Assembly: GCA_016617855.1 (NCBI GenBank) | Contig: JAECUM010016856.1 | Span: 1-64,000, forward strand | Source of the DNA: Megalonaias nervosa | Taxonomy: Eukaryota; Mollusca; Bivalvia; Unionida; Unionidae | Direction of reading: 5' to 3' | DNA length: 64,000 bases | Shown here: positions 35,701 to 50,700 of the stretch, one piece after another | How the letters are laid out: every line of letters begins with the position of its first letter | Position numbering within the stretch: the first letter of the stretch is position 1 | The notes under the pieces: generated by a model | The model's database searches: none | Told to the model about the DNA's origin: nothing | Seen by the model: the letters and a program-made list of their open reading frames with translations, nothing else | Translations under genes and position numbers: made by a program

Positions 35701-38700
35701 GTCTCTGTGAAATATGATGTAGTCAGAGTTGTTCTTATACCTTGAGAAGAAGGTATTAATTTGCTTGTGCTGGAAAGAGTTTATTTTTCTTTACATATGT
35801 AGAGCTCGAGATGTGTCTTGTTATAGATGACAACTATAGGAGTTCGTCTACTTTTTAAATAATAATTTTTTCCCTGGAGAACTACACAAGTGGTTTAGGA
35901 CGAAGACATTCAGTGAAATTCATTCTAAGTTGAATAGTACAGTACAAATTGTGGTTCAACGTGAAATTCTGGACATTTGTGTAAAGACTTCATCTGACAT
36001 CATTGTCCTCCATCTTGGAACCAACTTGAGATTAAAGCTACTGTATATACTTGCGTATAAGCCCGTTCGCGTATAAGCCGATTCCCCCAAACTTGACTAG
36101 GTAAAAATAGGAACAATTACATGACCCACAGATAAGCCAACCCCCCTTCTTCAAAGCTTTATGTTTTCCTAAATTCTTTGGCTTATGCGCAAGTATATAC
36201 GGTACATAACAGTCCCTACCATATATACTCGCGTATAAGCCGACCCCCCCCAACTTGACTGGGTAAAAATAGGAAAAATTGCATGACCCGCAGATAAGTT
36301 GACCCCCTTTCTTCACGGCTTTATTTTTTTCCTAAATTCTTTGGCTAATACGCGAGTATATACGGTAGATTCAGTTAGAACTGTTTATTGATAGGACTTA
36401 TATATTTTCACAATTCTAGGATAAATGTTTGGATTTTCTTCACAAACCGTAAGTCCTATTTCATATTTTCACCTTTTCACCGTGTTTTCTCGGGAAATAA
36501 ATTATTGTTTTTTAAAACTTACAAAGCTTGTTGTCTTCACTCTTTTCTTTTGTTACTTTTGAACGAGCCGATACGTAACAGTATATATATACTTTCAGTG
36601 TATAATAATACAGTCATTATTACAAAATAAGTTTCAAATTGTGATGAAGGATGAAGAAAGAGCTTTTACCACAGCTGAATTAGTGATCTTTTAACGTAAA
36701 AACTGCTCAGCTGGAAAGAAAAGAAATTTTGCAGGAGATAGCAGCTGGCATTGAGATGTTAACTGTATATAATATATTACTGAATTTATTACAAGAAACT
36801 TGCAGGAGAGATCAGGAGGCAGAATGTCTGACTACTAGTCAAAGGTCTTGAGTTCAAACTTCATACTCTCAGGATGTTTTGAGAAAATTATCATGCCTCA
36901 GCTCAGCATGTTGCAGTAATAATGCCTGATAATTGCTGATGTTAATTGTAGAAGAAAGAAATGAAGATCATTATTTGTATTATTATTATTATTACTGCAT
37001 AAAATAAAGTTGTGCACAAAAGTTATGTTACACATTGTCATTTTATTTAGTGTCCTTTGAAATCAACAATAGTCTTTTACATTACACAGCTTTTGTTAAC
37101 ACAGCAAAACAAACATTTGTGCTACATGACTGAGTCTTAATTATCAAGATGTTAACCATACCTTTTGGAATGTGTATAATTGACTTTGTGACTAAAACAA
37201 GTTCAAAGTGTAGTTGATTATATTGCTCTGTTTGAGTGAGTGTTCTAACTTTGATAAAGGTAGGGCACTACAGTTTTGTATTTTGTGTAGGGTTAGATTT
37301 TTAGACCAAAAGAAATGCTTGTGTATTCCTTACTGGTTATAGAAAAGATTTTGCATATCTTAGTTATTGTTAAAAGAAATTTTAATCCCCTTTCCTTTGG
37401 TGTGTGGATGATATGTGTAATTTTGGTCATAGAGTATACAACTTAGCCTTATTTCAGATGTGCACCGATAAAAAAACTGCTTGCATCACTTGGTCCTTTT
37501 TGTAAACTGTAAATAAAGAGGCAATAACATTTTCTACTTTTTATGTATTTTATAATTTATTGCACTTTCAAAAGCAGGTGCTGTCTACTGAGGCGAAATT
37601 CATTTTTCATATTTTAAAAACTGCTGAATATAGTGTACTTTAAAATAATTCAGGTTCATGTTTCAAGCACGTGGGGATGGTCATTTTGGTTAGTTGTGTG
37701 TTTAGATCAGGGGTCTCAAACATGCTGCCAAGCCATATCCTGTGGCCCGCAAAATGTTTGGCGTAACAAGGTGTCATTTGAGAAACCAAAGGTGGTGCGG
37801 CCCTTCAGTCATCGAAAATGCCATCATGAGGCCTTCAGGGTGGTTTGAGTTTGAGACCCCTGGTTTAGATCATGTACAGTTTCCATAAGTACAGTATCCT
37901 GAGACGTTTCAGCCTCAGTACATGAAAGAAACACAGGTATGCCAACATTCTCTCCACTGTGCATATTGCAAATGCAAACAACTTCACCATACACCTGTCA
38001 CTCTCTCAGAAGTACATGATATCTATAGAGTACCCCCAAAGTTCTATCATTTCATGGAACATTGGGCATTTGAGCCTCAAGTTTATATTGATGAAACATG
38101 CCACCTTCATGGGCTTTGCTGAAGGCAGGAACTTTACACTGACAGCTTTGGACCAAATGCTAAAATTAAAGTTTTGTTAGTAATTTGTAAAATTAAACAA
38201 ATTTGTTATGTTTTTTAGTTTATTGGTGTGTCAAAATACCAAAATACCTGACATTCTAGGTCAAATACATATGAAATTCTCAAATGGTCCAATGTTTCTC
38301 ACTGTAATGTGCCCTATGATATGTGTCATACTCCCCCAGGCTGCTTCCTTTTTCATATTCTTGTCACAAATGGCCAATCTGCAGAATAGCTAAAGGTTTG
38401 ACATATAAACAGGCATAAAGCCAATGTGATAATTCATAGTTATTTATCATCGCTGTTATTATCTTGTGACAATGACTGCCCCTCTGAAGGCGATGTTGTC
38501 ATACTTCAAAGAAACCAATGTTCTATTTAGTGTGTACATAAGCACCTGAAATTGATTAGCAAATAAAAGTTGCCCTATGTTGTTGTGATGATGTTTAAAT
38601 TGTTGAAGACATGAATATATAAGAGGGAAAAATGACAAAGGCTCAAATCTGGGACCTCCATAACTCTAGACAAACACTCTACCTTTTGAGCTGTTGGAGC

Positions 38701-41700
38701 CTCTGTGTCGCAAGGTTCAACTTCCAATTACGGCCAGTTACCAGTTCCAATTACCATATTGGGTTGGAGATGCAGATATTGAACCTTGTCAATGATACCA
38801 AAGTTAACAGAAAAATGCGCAGCCAGACTGGGGTTCGAGCATGGGACCTCTCTATGAGAATGATCAGCCAGATTGGGGTTCGAGCATGGGACCTCTCTAT
38901 GAGAATGATCAGCCAGAGTGGGGTTCGAGCATGGGACCTCTCTATGAGAATGATCAGCCAGATCGGGGTTCAAACATGGGACCTCTCTATGAGAATGATC
39001 AGCCAGATCGGGGTTCGAGCATGGGACCTCTGTATGAGAATGATCAGCCACAAGATCTGTCTGAGCGAACATTCCCAATCCTAGTTATTACAGATATCAA
39101 TGTGATCAAAGATTTCTTACAGTTTGATTGGGACAGTATTGTCAAATCATCAATATGCCATAATAATAATAAATGTTATATGTGACTTCCATCTTTATCA
39201 GTAGACCTTTACAAAGAGTGTAGAAAAGTATGTTGACTCTTAAGAATGAGTAGGCAGAATTTGTTTTCATTTTTCTTTCATGGATTTGTGATGAATATGA
39301 CACTAATGCCAACCAGAAAAGAAAAAAATATATGTGAAAGTTCCATTGGAGTGGTGATATATGAGTATTAGTACCTAATATTTGTGTGAATTAATGTTGA
39401 TGTTCAAACCATCCAGTCTCAACCTACTTTAATTCATAGTTTCTATAGTGCAAGTTATATCTCACATTTATTGCTTATGGTTAACTCTTAAGGCATTGAA
39501 CACTTTTTACTAATTAACATATTTATTTTGAATTATTTTTTTCACACACATGTTGTATGGTATATTTTTTTCATTCTGTTGTTTCATATATTTTTTATAT
39601 TTATGGTACACTAATGCCAGGTGTTTATTCATGTAAGTTTCTTTGGTGGGAATGGAATATACTGTTTTTCTTGCAGAGAAAACTATACATCATTCTAAAC
39701 AATTGTTCTTCAGATTGAAATTAATTGTTGATGATTTTATTGTTGTGATTTATATTTTGATTTTAGTGTTGCTGTAGGGGTAAAAATGATTGATAAATAT
39801 ACATGTAAATTTACATGTTTAAACTTAACATTCTATTTACTGAAAAATATTTTCTATTTAGTGTGATATTATAAATGGCTAAGAATTCAATAATATAATA
39901 GTGAGTATGTGCATTTTCATTTTCTTTCCAATACTTTTGAAAGTAAGGGACTCCTGAGTTTATGCCAGGGACTCTAAAAAATATTATGGAACTCCTGAGC
40001 TCCATGAGAGAAGGGTCCACAGACTCGTCATCTGGAAATTATGTTGATAGCCCTGCATTGCTGTTCCTTGCCATTATAATCCCACTGAAAAGCTGTAACA
40101 TTTGGTTATAGTATATTTTAAAATGTTAAATTATTAAAATAACAATGTAATGCCCAACATATTCATACAGCCTGATGTCTTTTGATTCTTACAGCAACAG
40201 AGTAATATGTACATTACATTTTATGCTCAGTTGCCCAGCTAACCTTTAACATTATTCATAATACATCATAATGTTTGTCATATGTTTCTTAATAATAATT
40301 GTGAGCTGAAGTCCCTCTACACACTTTTTGTTTCTTTCAGAGATCACTTAATTCATATTTCCAAGAGAGGGATGAACATTCTTTCTCTGCAAAGGATTTG
40401 AAGTCAAAACCAGATGGAGACTGCTCAAAAGAAAATGTTGGAGCTGACAAGATTACAGAAAGGTTATTGATACAGTACTTGAATGAACAGCTTTTTATTT
40501 CAAACAAAGAGCATTAGGATATTGTGATAAACTCACTCTTCCCGTCCTTACTAGACCATAACCACTTCTCCATGACCACTGGATGGCATACCTGCCATAA
40601 CAAGATGTGTTGTGCTGGAAATGTGATTTTTTACTCCCAAACCCACTGACATGGTCATGGTTTGAAAAATATGATTTTCATTCATCTTTGAAAGAAATTA
40701 TTTCAAAAAAAGAAAACTACCACTTCAATTCCTGTAACATGTAGCATTCATCAATAGTGAACATTCCTGCTTAGAACTCATATTAAACTATCCTTGGGTC
40801 AGTTATACAGCAAATTATCATAGAGGCAGTTAGAAGGCAAGAAGGTTAAGTACAAACAGCCATCATTCCATTTATATTACTAAATTGGCTGACAATAGTT
40901 AGGGTGATGTGTTAAGTCCATGAACAACTCCTATAGGGGGCCCCTTTGTTTGCCTAGGTAAAGTTCCTAATTGGAAAAACCCAAATCATTTTAAGTTACA
41001 GGTAAACCAAGGAGATGCTACATGAATGCTGAAATACGAAAGCTATTACACATCATTGCCTTGAATGAGAATGTTTAGCCCACTGTATTAAAGATTATTG
41101 GCACGTTTATAAATAGCGGCAACATTTCTTTGGAGTCTGACTTTACTCCCTATATAAAATCCAATGAATGATCATCTCAGTTGTCAGAACAGTGTTCCAG
41201 TGTGGTTTTTTTTTGAGGTGACTCAGGATACATCAAGTTATGAGCAAAGTAAGCAAAGCCCTGCAAAGAAAAATTTCATAACTCCTGGATGGTGGAGTTT
41301 AATGTTTTGAAGCACCACAGCAAGGGGGAACATTTAATTCTTTGACATACTGCAATGAACATATCATTCTAGAGTGAACAACATCAAACAAAATAGGAGC
41401 ACCACCTGTATATAATATATTTGACATTGAACATTCAGATTATTTTCCTTTATTATTCTTCATTATCTTAATCTTGTAAAAAAACTAGCTGTTCATTAAC
41501 CCATGCTTTTCAGGATGATTTTAGCCATGAAATAGATTGACTAACGACAACATGGCATGGTTGATTTGTCTTGATAAAGCATTAACACCTGTACTGGATA
41601 TAGGCATTTGTTATCGCTTAATTACCTGTAAAGCTGTCATTAATGTTGAAAATAGTATGTCCCCCTGCCCAATAAAATTTTCAGTCCCAGATGTATGTTC

Positions 41701-44700
41701 ATTTTTCAACAGAGATAAGCATTTCACATGGTCAGACTGCATCAGATACAATGCTAATTGTATTCTTGTCAAGAACAACTCAGTTCTGTCCAGGACAGTT
41801 GTTGTTGTTGCAGGGTTTAACGCCTTTTTTTCAGCACAAGGTAGGCTATACATGGTGGCCATTGTTAATGGTGGAGGAAGAACCCAGGAAAACCCAGGAA
41901 AGAATCACCAACCCACGAGAAGCTACTGGCAAGCTTTCTCACATACCCACATTGGCCAAATCCGAGACTCGAACCCACGTCGACAGAGGTGAGATGGCAG
42001 TGATTTGTAATGGTGAGCACTTTTAGATCACTTGGCCACTCAGGGTCCCCGAATAACTGAAAGAGAAACCATCAGGGAAATTTAAATAACAGTATCATCT
42101 AGTCTCTAGTGAGTGCAAAGATGAACACTAATGACACTTGGATTACCATCAAAACCCCAACTAAACTATTGAGAGCAGCAAAGACATAACATACATTTTG
42201 CCATCCAGTGGATTTAAAGATGGAAGCTTGGTGAATGTTTTTATTTTAATTTATATAATGTCATTGTGGTTGTGATTATGTGAGTGTTTGTATATGTGTA
42301 TGGCATTGATATTTGAAAATGATAAGTCTACCAAACCAGGTAATGACTCCTTAGCTTTCAACTTCATCACAACACCTTCATCAGAGGAATGAACTGGTTT
42401 GCTACAGAAAGGTATATATTCTTATTTTGAAAAATTATAAATGGCTGTAGAGGGTATTTATATTCATTCCAGGATAAGTCTACCAACTATTTTTTTCTTT
42501 GTAAGTGTATTAAGTGCTTTGAAGAAAACAGACAAGTTATTTTTATTTAATTCAGATTTGAATTTACAATCATTTTCTATAGGCTTATATGAAAAGTCAG
42601 CTTATTCTCAATTGGACGATGTCAGTTATTTTGGTCATGTGCACTGATCCCAATTGGGGTATGGAAACACACTATTTCAGTCCTGCCAACCCCTGTGATT
42701 TCGCTGTAAGTCTTATGAAAATGATCCTTAAAATACAGACTTATGAAATAAATCAACAAATATGATTGTTGCAGTAAAATCCGGATAATTGGCTGTTTTG
42801 TGTTTGAGTTGGATCCTGGTTTCACGTTAGCTTTGACGGAACTAGTCAGAGAACCAGACTACTTTTGTAGTAGTAGCTCAGAGGCTTTAAAACTGCACAT
42901 ATTTTTACATGCGAAATTGCCTGTATGATCAAGTTGTTAATTATAGAACACATGTTAAAGCCAAAAGAAAAAAATAAGCCTCTTAAAACAGTACAAAAGA
43001 ATAAAATGGTATATTCAGATTGTTCTTAATAAAAGAAGGAAGGGACAGAGTTATGTTTATTGGACATCATGCATGTCGATGAATGTCACATAGCGAAGAT
43101 ATAATTGTTGTCATGTGAAATAAAGAAACAAATTCAAAGAATTACGTCAGGTTGAGAGATAACAACAAGCCATTGAGATGCATAGGTGGGTTTGGAACTG
43201 AAGGTGTATGTGTACTTTACAGACTTTTAATATGAACATAATGCATACCGTCGATGCATCAGTTTGCAACAGAGGGGCACATGTTGTTGCTTTTAATTGA
43301 ACTATCAGTCATACATGTGTATTTATCATATTAGTACGTCTATGACAGGTATATTGTAAGCAACATTATGAGTCCCTGTGGTTTGGAATACCAAACTTTT
43401 TATATACTCGTTTTGCAACTTGACAGTAGCAGTGCATGATGTTTTTTACACCTTATGGAAAACTGGTCAAATTTACAGAAAACAATAAGCTGCCTTAATG
43501 AGACAATTTTGTTTGCTTTGGCAGGTCTGCTATTTGAGTCTCAAAATCTCCATCACTTGGAATACAGCATGTAAGCATAGACCACATGGTCCATTTATAC
43601 TTCCAGGGACTTAGCCATCTGGCTCATAAGTTAGAAACGGTTGAGATCCCCATTGTCCATTTTATTCCCACATTTTCAAAGAGTATTGGGGATACAGTGC
43701 TCAAAGAAAATTTTTTCGGACACAGGCCACGGGCTGGTGACTCAGATTTCCACATGCCCAAAATTTCCCCTTTTTTAACATTGTAACACAACGTTGCAAT
43801 ATCTACAATTTTAACTGTTTTACCGTTTATACATGCTGCATGTAACGGGGATATACTGAGTGGTGTTGTTTTTCTTTCTTTTTTTTTGTTGAAGATTACT
43901 GAAAATTGTGTCGTCTCAAAACACGATCATGTCATGGGGTTTGGGGGTACAAAATCATATTTTTAGCATGGCACACCATTCTTCAATTTTAGAGCTCAAT
44001 TTCATGTATGACAGTGGTGATCTTGGCATATTATGGCAGGTATGTCAACATCTTAAAAATACATTTACACATTTCATCAGCAGGATCAAAGTTTCCTCAT
44101 GAAAATTATTTTTTTTTTTTTTTACAAGCCTGACAGGCACCTCAGGATGTCAGGGTTTAGTTGACCAATCTACTGCAGAACAATGATTATGCATCTGAAG
44201 TACCAAAATTGAGGAGTTTTGTTTCTAAAAACGAATGACATTTCTAATGCGCAATAAAAAAATATTTCTGTCATTCCTGGTTGCAGAAAAAAGATCGGAT
44301 GTCTTTTATATGAGATTAAGTAACAAGACACACATTTTTACAACACTTAAGTTACTGCAACAATGTCAGTGGTTTAAAGCTATTTTTATTTCCCTGTGAA
44401 GTGCCTCATCTCTTTGGTAGCCTCAGCAAGACAATGATTTTCTCATAAAATCTAGGCCAATTCAAGTACATGTACATGTTGGACATTTTCAAACGTATTT
44501 TCTTTTGTTAGTGTTGACTTATGACTAGCAGCAAAATGTAACTGACCAATATTGTGAGTGAAAATCAGTTGGTTTTATTGATCATCAGAGGTTCCTTTAC
44601 ACCAGTATATGCCAGTTTTTACCGATAAAATTTGCCTCTGTACCAGAAAAAGACGAGGCTGTCTGTATTCATGTACCGACCAGCTGTAAAATGTGTTTCA

Positions 44701-47700
44701 ATTCTTTAAGGTTAACTGTTTATCCATCAAATTCTGTAAGAAGCCAACTTATTCTATTCATACAGTTGTAGTCCCATATCCCTCCCGACTATGACCATCT
44801 GCACAAATACAGCATCAGAAGGAGATTCTGCTAATCTCTTGGATGGAATACAATACATTGATATTCAAGATAAAAACAATACAAATAAAGCACTCCTCTT
44901 TCTGTTTCATAGATGCTACTCCTATCAGTCACTTTCTGCTTCATTCTGTTTGTGTTTAAGAATATGTAATCATGGCAAAGCGATCAACAACTTCATTTGA
45001 AAAAAAATGCTGGGTGCTTTGGATTTTTTTTTTTACAATACCATTGGTGCCTTTATTTGCTCTTGTTCAAAACAAATTAGAGGCAGGTAACCAGCTTGGT
45101 TTGAAATTTTGTGGGCTTCTATTTATAGATTATTGTGAGTCACATGGTTTAGCCATGCTGAAGTTGAAGGCTTACACTTTAGCTATTACCAAATTCATTT
45201 TAAATATATTGTGTAAAACAAATTAGGTACTTTTAGCTACATTTAATGATGTTAACCTGATCATTTTCTGAGTTACAGATAAGATCAAATTCGTGTTGCT
45301 GTGTGGAACGAACTATATTGTGGTGTTGATATGTGATAATGTCGATTATGAAAGGAGCTTCTGTAAAGGTCAGAAACACATTCATTTAATTTCCTTGCTC
45401 TAAAGTATTGTTTACAAAATAATTTTCTCCACTCTATGCAAGTGATAAACCATGCATTGATATGATTGGTTAATTAGCATTTGTACTGGTACCAGGTACC
45501 GGTAGTAGTGGAAATGCCGGATCATTTCTTGTAAAATTTCTCTGAGATGGACATTAAAAGTTGCATTTTGTCAAAAGAAGTGGGTCCACATGTTTCTTTG
45601 GACTGAAACTTATGCCCGACAATGGGGTTATTGACTTAACAGGGGCTGAGATAAGCGGGGAAAAATTAGCATAACGAAGAAGGATTCTTTTGGGACTGGA
45701 CCAAAATGCTTGACCTATATGAGATAAGCAAGGTTGAGATAAGTGGGTTTGACTGGATTTAAAATTGGACTATGATCCCAAGGTCCGTGTCTTAAGTGGT
45801 GATGGTATGTCATGGGGACGGGGGAAACATGTAATTATATGTGGGGTATGAAGTAGCTGAAGTTAGAGTTTTATAATTTTCATTTTAATTGCTTGTTAAT
45901 TTCAAGTATCAGCTTATCCTGAGCAGTATTGTGCATTTTCATGTGGAAATAGATTTTTTTAATAGGATAAATTTCAAGCACAGTTTCATGATTAAAATGA
46001 ACGGTGAAAATATGTCAGTTTCCTAGCATCTGGTTTGAAATAGTAAGTCCTAGATTCAGTACTTGACAGTTGCTGTCCTGACTAGTTCCATACTTTTCAC
46101 TGCAGACAGAATGAGTATTGCTGTCTAGATGTTTCAATACTTTTCACTGCAATCAGAATAAATATTGTGGACCAGACTCATTTTCACATTCACCCTGACT
46201 AGATAGTTCATAATACAATATGAGCATTTAGATCTTCAATATAAGGTTTAAATCTCAGCTAATTAACCAGTTGTCATAAGTATTTGAAAATACAGTGGTT
46301 CCCCTCTTATATGGCCACTCCTTCTGCACGGGGAAAGTGGCCTTATAAAACGGGTGGCCTTTCCAGAGGGGACTAAATTTTTTATGAGAAGTATATGTAA
46401 TGTATGTAGTAAGAAAGCTACATTCTTCAAAGCATTTAATATCTTCATTTAATATCTTCATTTAAAAGTAACATTAATTATTAAAAGGTTCTTCTTGTTA
46501 TAATAATAGCCTTATTTCAACTGAATATGCATTAATAGTTCTTATTCTTGGCGTAAGCGTGATATGCGAGCGGGTGTTGTTGTCATGCACATTGCAAAAC
46601 CATTCAAAAACGTCATTTAAATCTTGGTACTACATAACTCTCTTTCCATTTGCTCCATTTTCCCACTGCTGCTGAATAACCTCCTTATCGGTTACGATGT
46701 TGTTTATTCGAGTCTTTTCAACATAAAATTGTTTTATTTGAGTCTTTTCGACCTAAAATTGTTTGGCAAGTCCCACCTCCCCCGATGTTGAGTTGAATAA
46801 CCAACTTTTTTCTAAAAATAACTGTCTCCGTTTACATGATGACATGTTAATGTTTGGTAATGATTTATTCGGATGTTGTTAACTGGACGCGATTTAATTA
46901 TGCAGATGAATCTTTCGTAGAGCGGACAAAGTGCCTTCTTCGTAAAGGAAGCGATAAATGTGTTGTCATGTGATTTTTCGGTCTTTGTCTGGTACCCTGT
47001 TTTGTTTAAAGTTAATTTTTCTGTGTGAGTGTCTGCACAAAATATATTTTTAGACTATGCTGATCCTGTTATGATCATGACAATTACGTCTGGTTGTAAT
47101 CATCAATGTTGCCAACTACAAGACTGATTAAACAATTTTTCTGCATTGAAACAAAATGCCATGTGTTTTTAAAGGCAGCTATCTTGTCATGTGATTCATT
47201 AGTAGCAGTCTGGTACCCTATTGTTTTTACACTTCTTTACACTAAGTGAGAGAAGCCAAAATGGCTTCAATATGTAAGCAGATTTTACCTGAACAACAGC
47301 ACCTCGCAGCCGTTAGGATTTGTAATCTTGACAATTATTGTCAGTAGTAATAGCCACTAATTATGAAAGTGAACAAGCTCAACATCTTACTAAGGGAAGC
47401 CATAAAGGCTATCAAACCATTTTGCCGCTGACTTCTGTATTGTACATCAATACCGCCGCTACTCAGCTGTTCCTACTGTTCAATAATTGTAATCTTAACA
47501 GTTATCAGAGTGACTAAACCGGACATCTCATGATAACACAGCAGTAAGGCTAATCGGATTACGTGTACTTACCTTTTTGTATGGATTAAAAATTGAGTCT
47601 TTCTCAGCTTTTTGGAAAAAATGTGGTTTCTTGTGAGGCATAAATGATAAATATTAACCTTAGTGGTACATGTACTTTAGTCAATACTTCTTTCAGTAAC

Positions 47701-50700
47701 TAAAACCTGACATAGGGAAACAGAAATCGGATTACTTAACACACGTTATGAATAAAATACTGGTTCTGGATACATATTACAAAATAAAATGCAGCCGCTT
47801 GTGAGGGGTAAATTTTATCTTTTTGCACTAATATGCTGGCCGCTGGTCGCATTAGCGGGGTGGCCTTTCGTGAGGGGTACTTTTGAACACAAACTCGTCA
47901 GTGCTGACAGATTCTGGCCGTAGGGAGCTGGTGGCCGCTGGTCGGGGGTGCTGTTCAAGAGGGGGACCACTGTATCAGAGTCACTCAAACAAGACAACAA
48001 CAGACAAATTACAGTAGGGCATACAAATAAGTCAGAGTGGCAATCTGACAAATTAAATGAGGAGCAAGGCACAAGTGAAAGGCATGTGCACAGAGTGGAG
48101 GGCAGGGTGCCACAAACCTATGTACCTTAGTAACATTGGTAGATACATTATCATAAGTTGCCATACATGAATTTAACCTCTAAACAGACCATTTGTGTGA
48201 CCAGGTAGTGATCCTGACAATTGGTGTATTTGTGAGTCTAGATTATAAGATTTACATATGTGCTTAAAATGAAGTTAGCAAATTCTCCATCTATTTTTGC
48301 AGCTACAACTCTGCTACAGATCCTGAGCCCTTTAGAATTCGTGTAATGTCCTGGAACATTGATGGTCTGGACCCAAAGAACAAAAAATCCAGAGTAGAGG
48401 GTGTCTGTGACAAAATCAACAAGTAAGTTGATTCAAAATGATGACTGAAAATGAAATAACTTTCTTAAAGTTAGGGCTCCTGCCTCTTTTGACCATAGTA
48501 TATTGCAGGAATTGTATGCCGAAAAAGAAAGAGAAGCAATTCCTTCATACAGTTCTGCCCTTTTTTGATGGAACGTGGCACTAGGTTTATCTTATTGAAT
48601 GTTTGGAGGAAAAGATTAGATCTCATCATTGCTCCAGGTTGCAATAAATCATTGCATCTGTGACTAAAATTCAGAATTGGTGAATGAAAATTGTTAATTG
48701 TTTGACCTTTGGTGACCTTCTGAATCATAATGTGGCAGCTAGAAAATAACATGATCACTTTCTAATTGCAAATATATGCTAAAACAGTTAGGCAAATGCA
48801 ATTTAGTTCACAAAATTTCCTTTTTGGTTGAGTGACTTCCTATTTCTCCATCAATTTGCCATTTTTACATGTTGACTACTGTGGTTTACACCATAGAAGG
48901 GACCAGTCCAATTCAGGGCCTGTCTGGTGAACTTTAGCTAGTTGTATAGGTCTGAAAAACTGCAGACATAGAAACAAATACGGAAAATTCTCTTGGCGGT
49001 AATATTAATATTAATAAAATTTTAATGGCTGACCTGAGACTGAAGCAGATGTTGACTGTAGACAGTTGTGTCAGACACATATTTTAAAAGTAACCTGGTG
49101 TTTTTCATAATTACTCTCTTTTTTACTTCAGTAATCTTAATTTGTGTCATCTTCAGATATTAATTTCCCATTCAGTTGATTTCTTTTCTAGATATTTATG
49201 GTGACCACCTATTAGCGCTTGGCAGCCTAAAAATTGAATGACCATTCCATTTTTCAAGTTGGTTACCAGGCTAATAAAGAAAGTGCTTGTTCTTTGAATT
49301 TGTGAACATTGTGCCCGACATTGATAGATTTATACTAAATGTAAATGTGTCATTCATGATTTTGTAAACTGAATGTTTAGAGAAGATTGTGCATTAACAG
49401 TAATTTTCTAGAAGAGTATTAATTCCATTTAGGCATGAGCACTGTAATTGTGTCACACAATATGTAATGTACCAAAAGAGTGAATTGCTATATTGAGAGT
49501 ATTAATTCTGTATATTGATGCAAATGATTTTGTGGAGGACCCAGGTTGCCGAGTGATCTAAAGCTCTAGCCTTTCTGATAATTGCCATCTCACCTCTGTC
49601 CACATGGGTTTCAGTCCCAGGCTCTGCCAATTTGCAAATGTGAGAAAGCTTGCCAGTAGCTTCCTATGGGTGGGTGGTTCTTACCAGTTTTTTTTTCCTG
49701 TGTTCTTCCTCCACCAGTTATATTGGTCACAATTTATTGCCTGTTAGGTGCAGAAAAATGGCATTAAACCCAAAATAACAACAACAAATTGATTTTCTGA
49801 AATTGTATTTAAATAACATTATTCAACAACACTGACTTCTCATTTCACAGTGGTTTTTTTTGTTGTGAGACTGCCATTTCCTTTACTTGTTACTATCATG
49901 ACAAGTCTGACCTACAGCCAGCAAATGACTGGTCATACACATGACAAGTCTGACCTACAGCCAGCAAGTGACCAGTCATACACATGACAAATCTGACCTA
50001 CAGCCAGCAAGTGACCAGTCATACACATGACAAGTCTGACCTACAGCCAGCAAGTGACCGGTCATACACTTGACAAGTCTGACCTACAGCCAGCAAGTGA
50101 CCAGTCATACACATGACAAGTCTGACCTACAGCCAGCAAGTGACCAGTCATACACATGACAAGTCTGACCTACAGCCAGCAAGTTACAAATCATACACAT
50201 GGAAACTCTCACCTACAGCCAGTAAGTGACCAATCATACACATGACCTGCAAACAGCCTTAGTTGACTTAGTTTGGATCCCAAATAAAAGATATAGAAAC
50301 AATTTTGAAAAAGCAGTTGGCATTAAAATTACTGTCAGTCATACTAAATGTAGATATGTCAAATAATGTATTAATATAAACTATTGTATTGAATTTGAGG
50401 CCAGGCAATTTGTTGGAAAACTCCAGATATTGAATTTGAATCACAGACCTCAGTTTGAAGCAGGCAGTAACATGATAATTCTGTCACAAAAAACCTATAT
50501 ATCTATATATTATGGAAAACATTCTTTGACTTTTTAATTGCTGAGCCCACTTTAGTGGGAAGCAAGACATGCCAGTCACTTTTCTGAGGGTAGTGGCATC
50601 AACAATTAAGGCCTTGATTCAAGTTATTCATTTAATTATATTTCCTAATTTCCTTGATGGATTTTATGCAAGCTTGGGATTGAACCATGTTGAAGTTAAG

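Noticed and set aside
38632..39084. Open frames on both strands with a repeated 15-residue unit
   Set aside because: The minisatellite unit is 45 bases, so frames stay open by arithmetic; no start context or homology.
49898..50245. CRISPR-like array
   Set aside because: Units abut without spacers, and this is animal DNA; it is a minisatellite.
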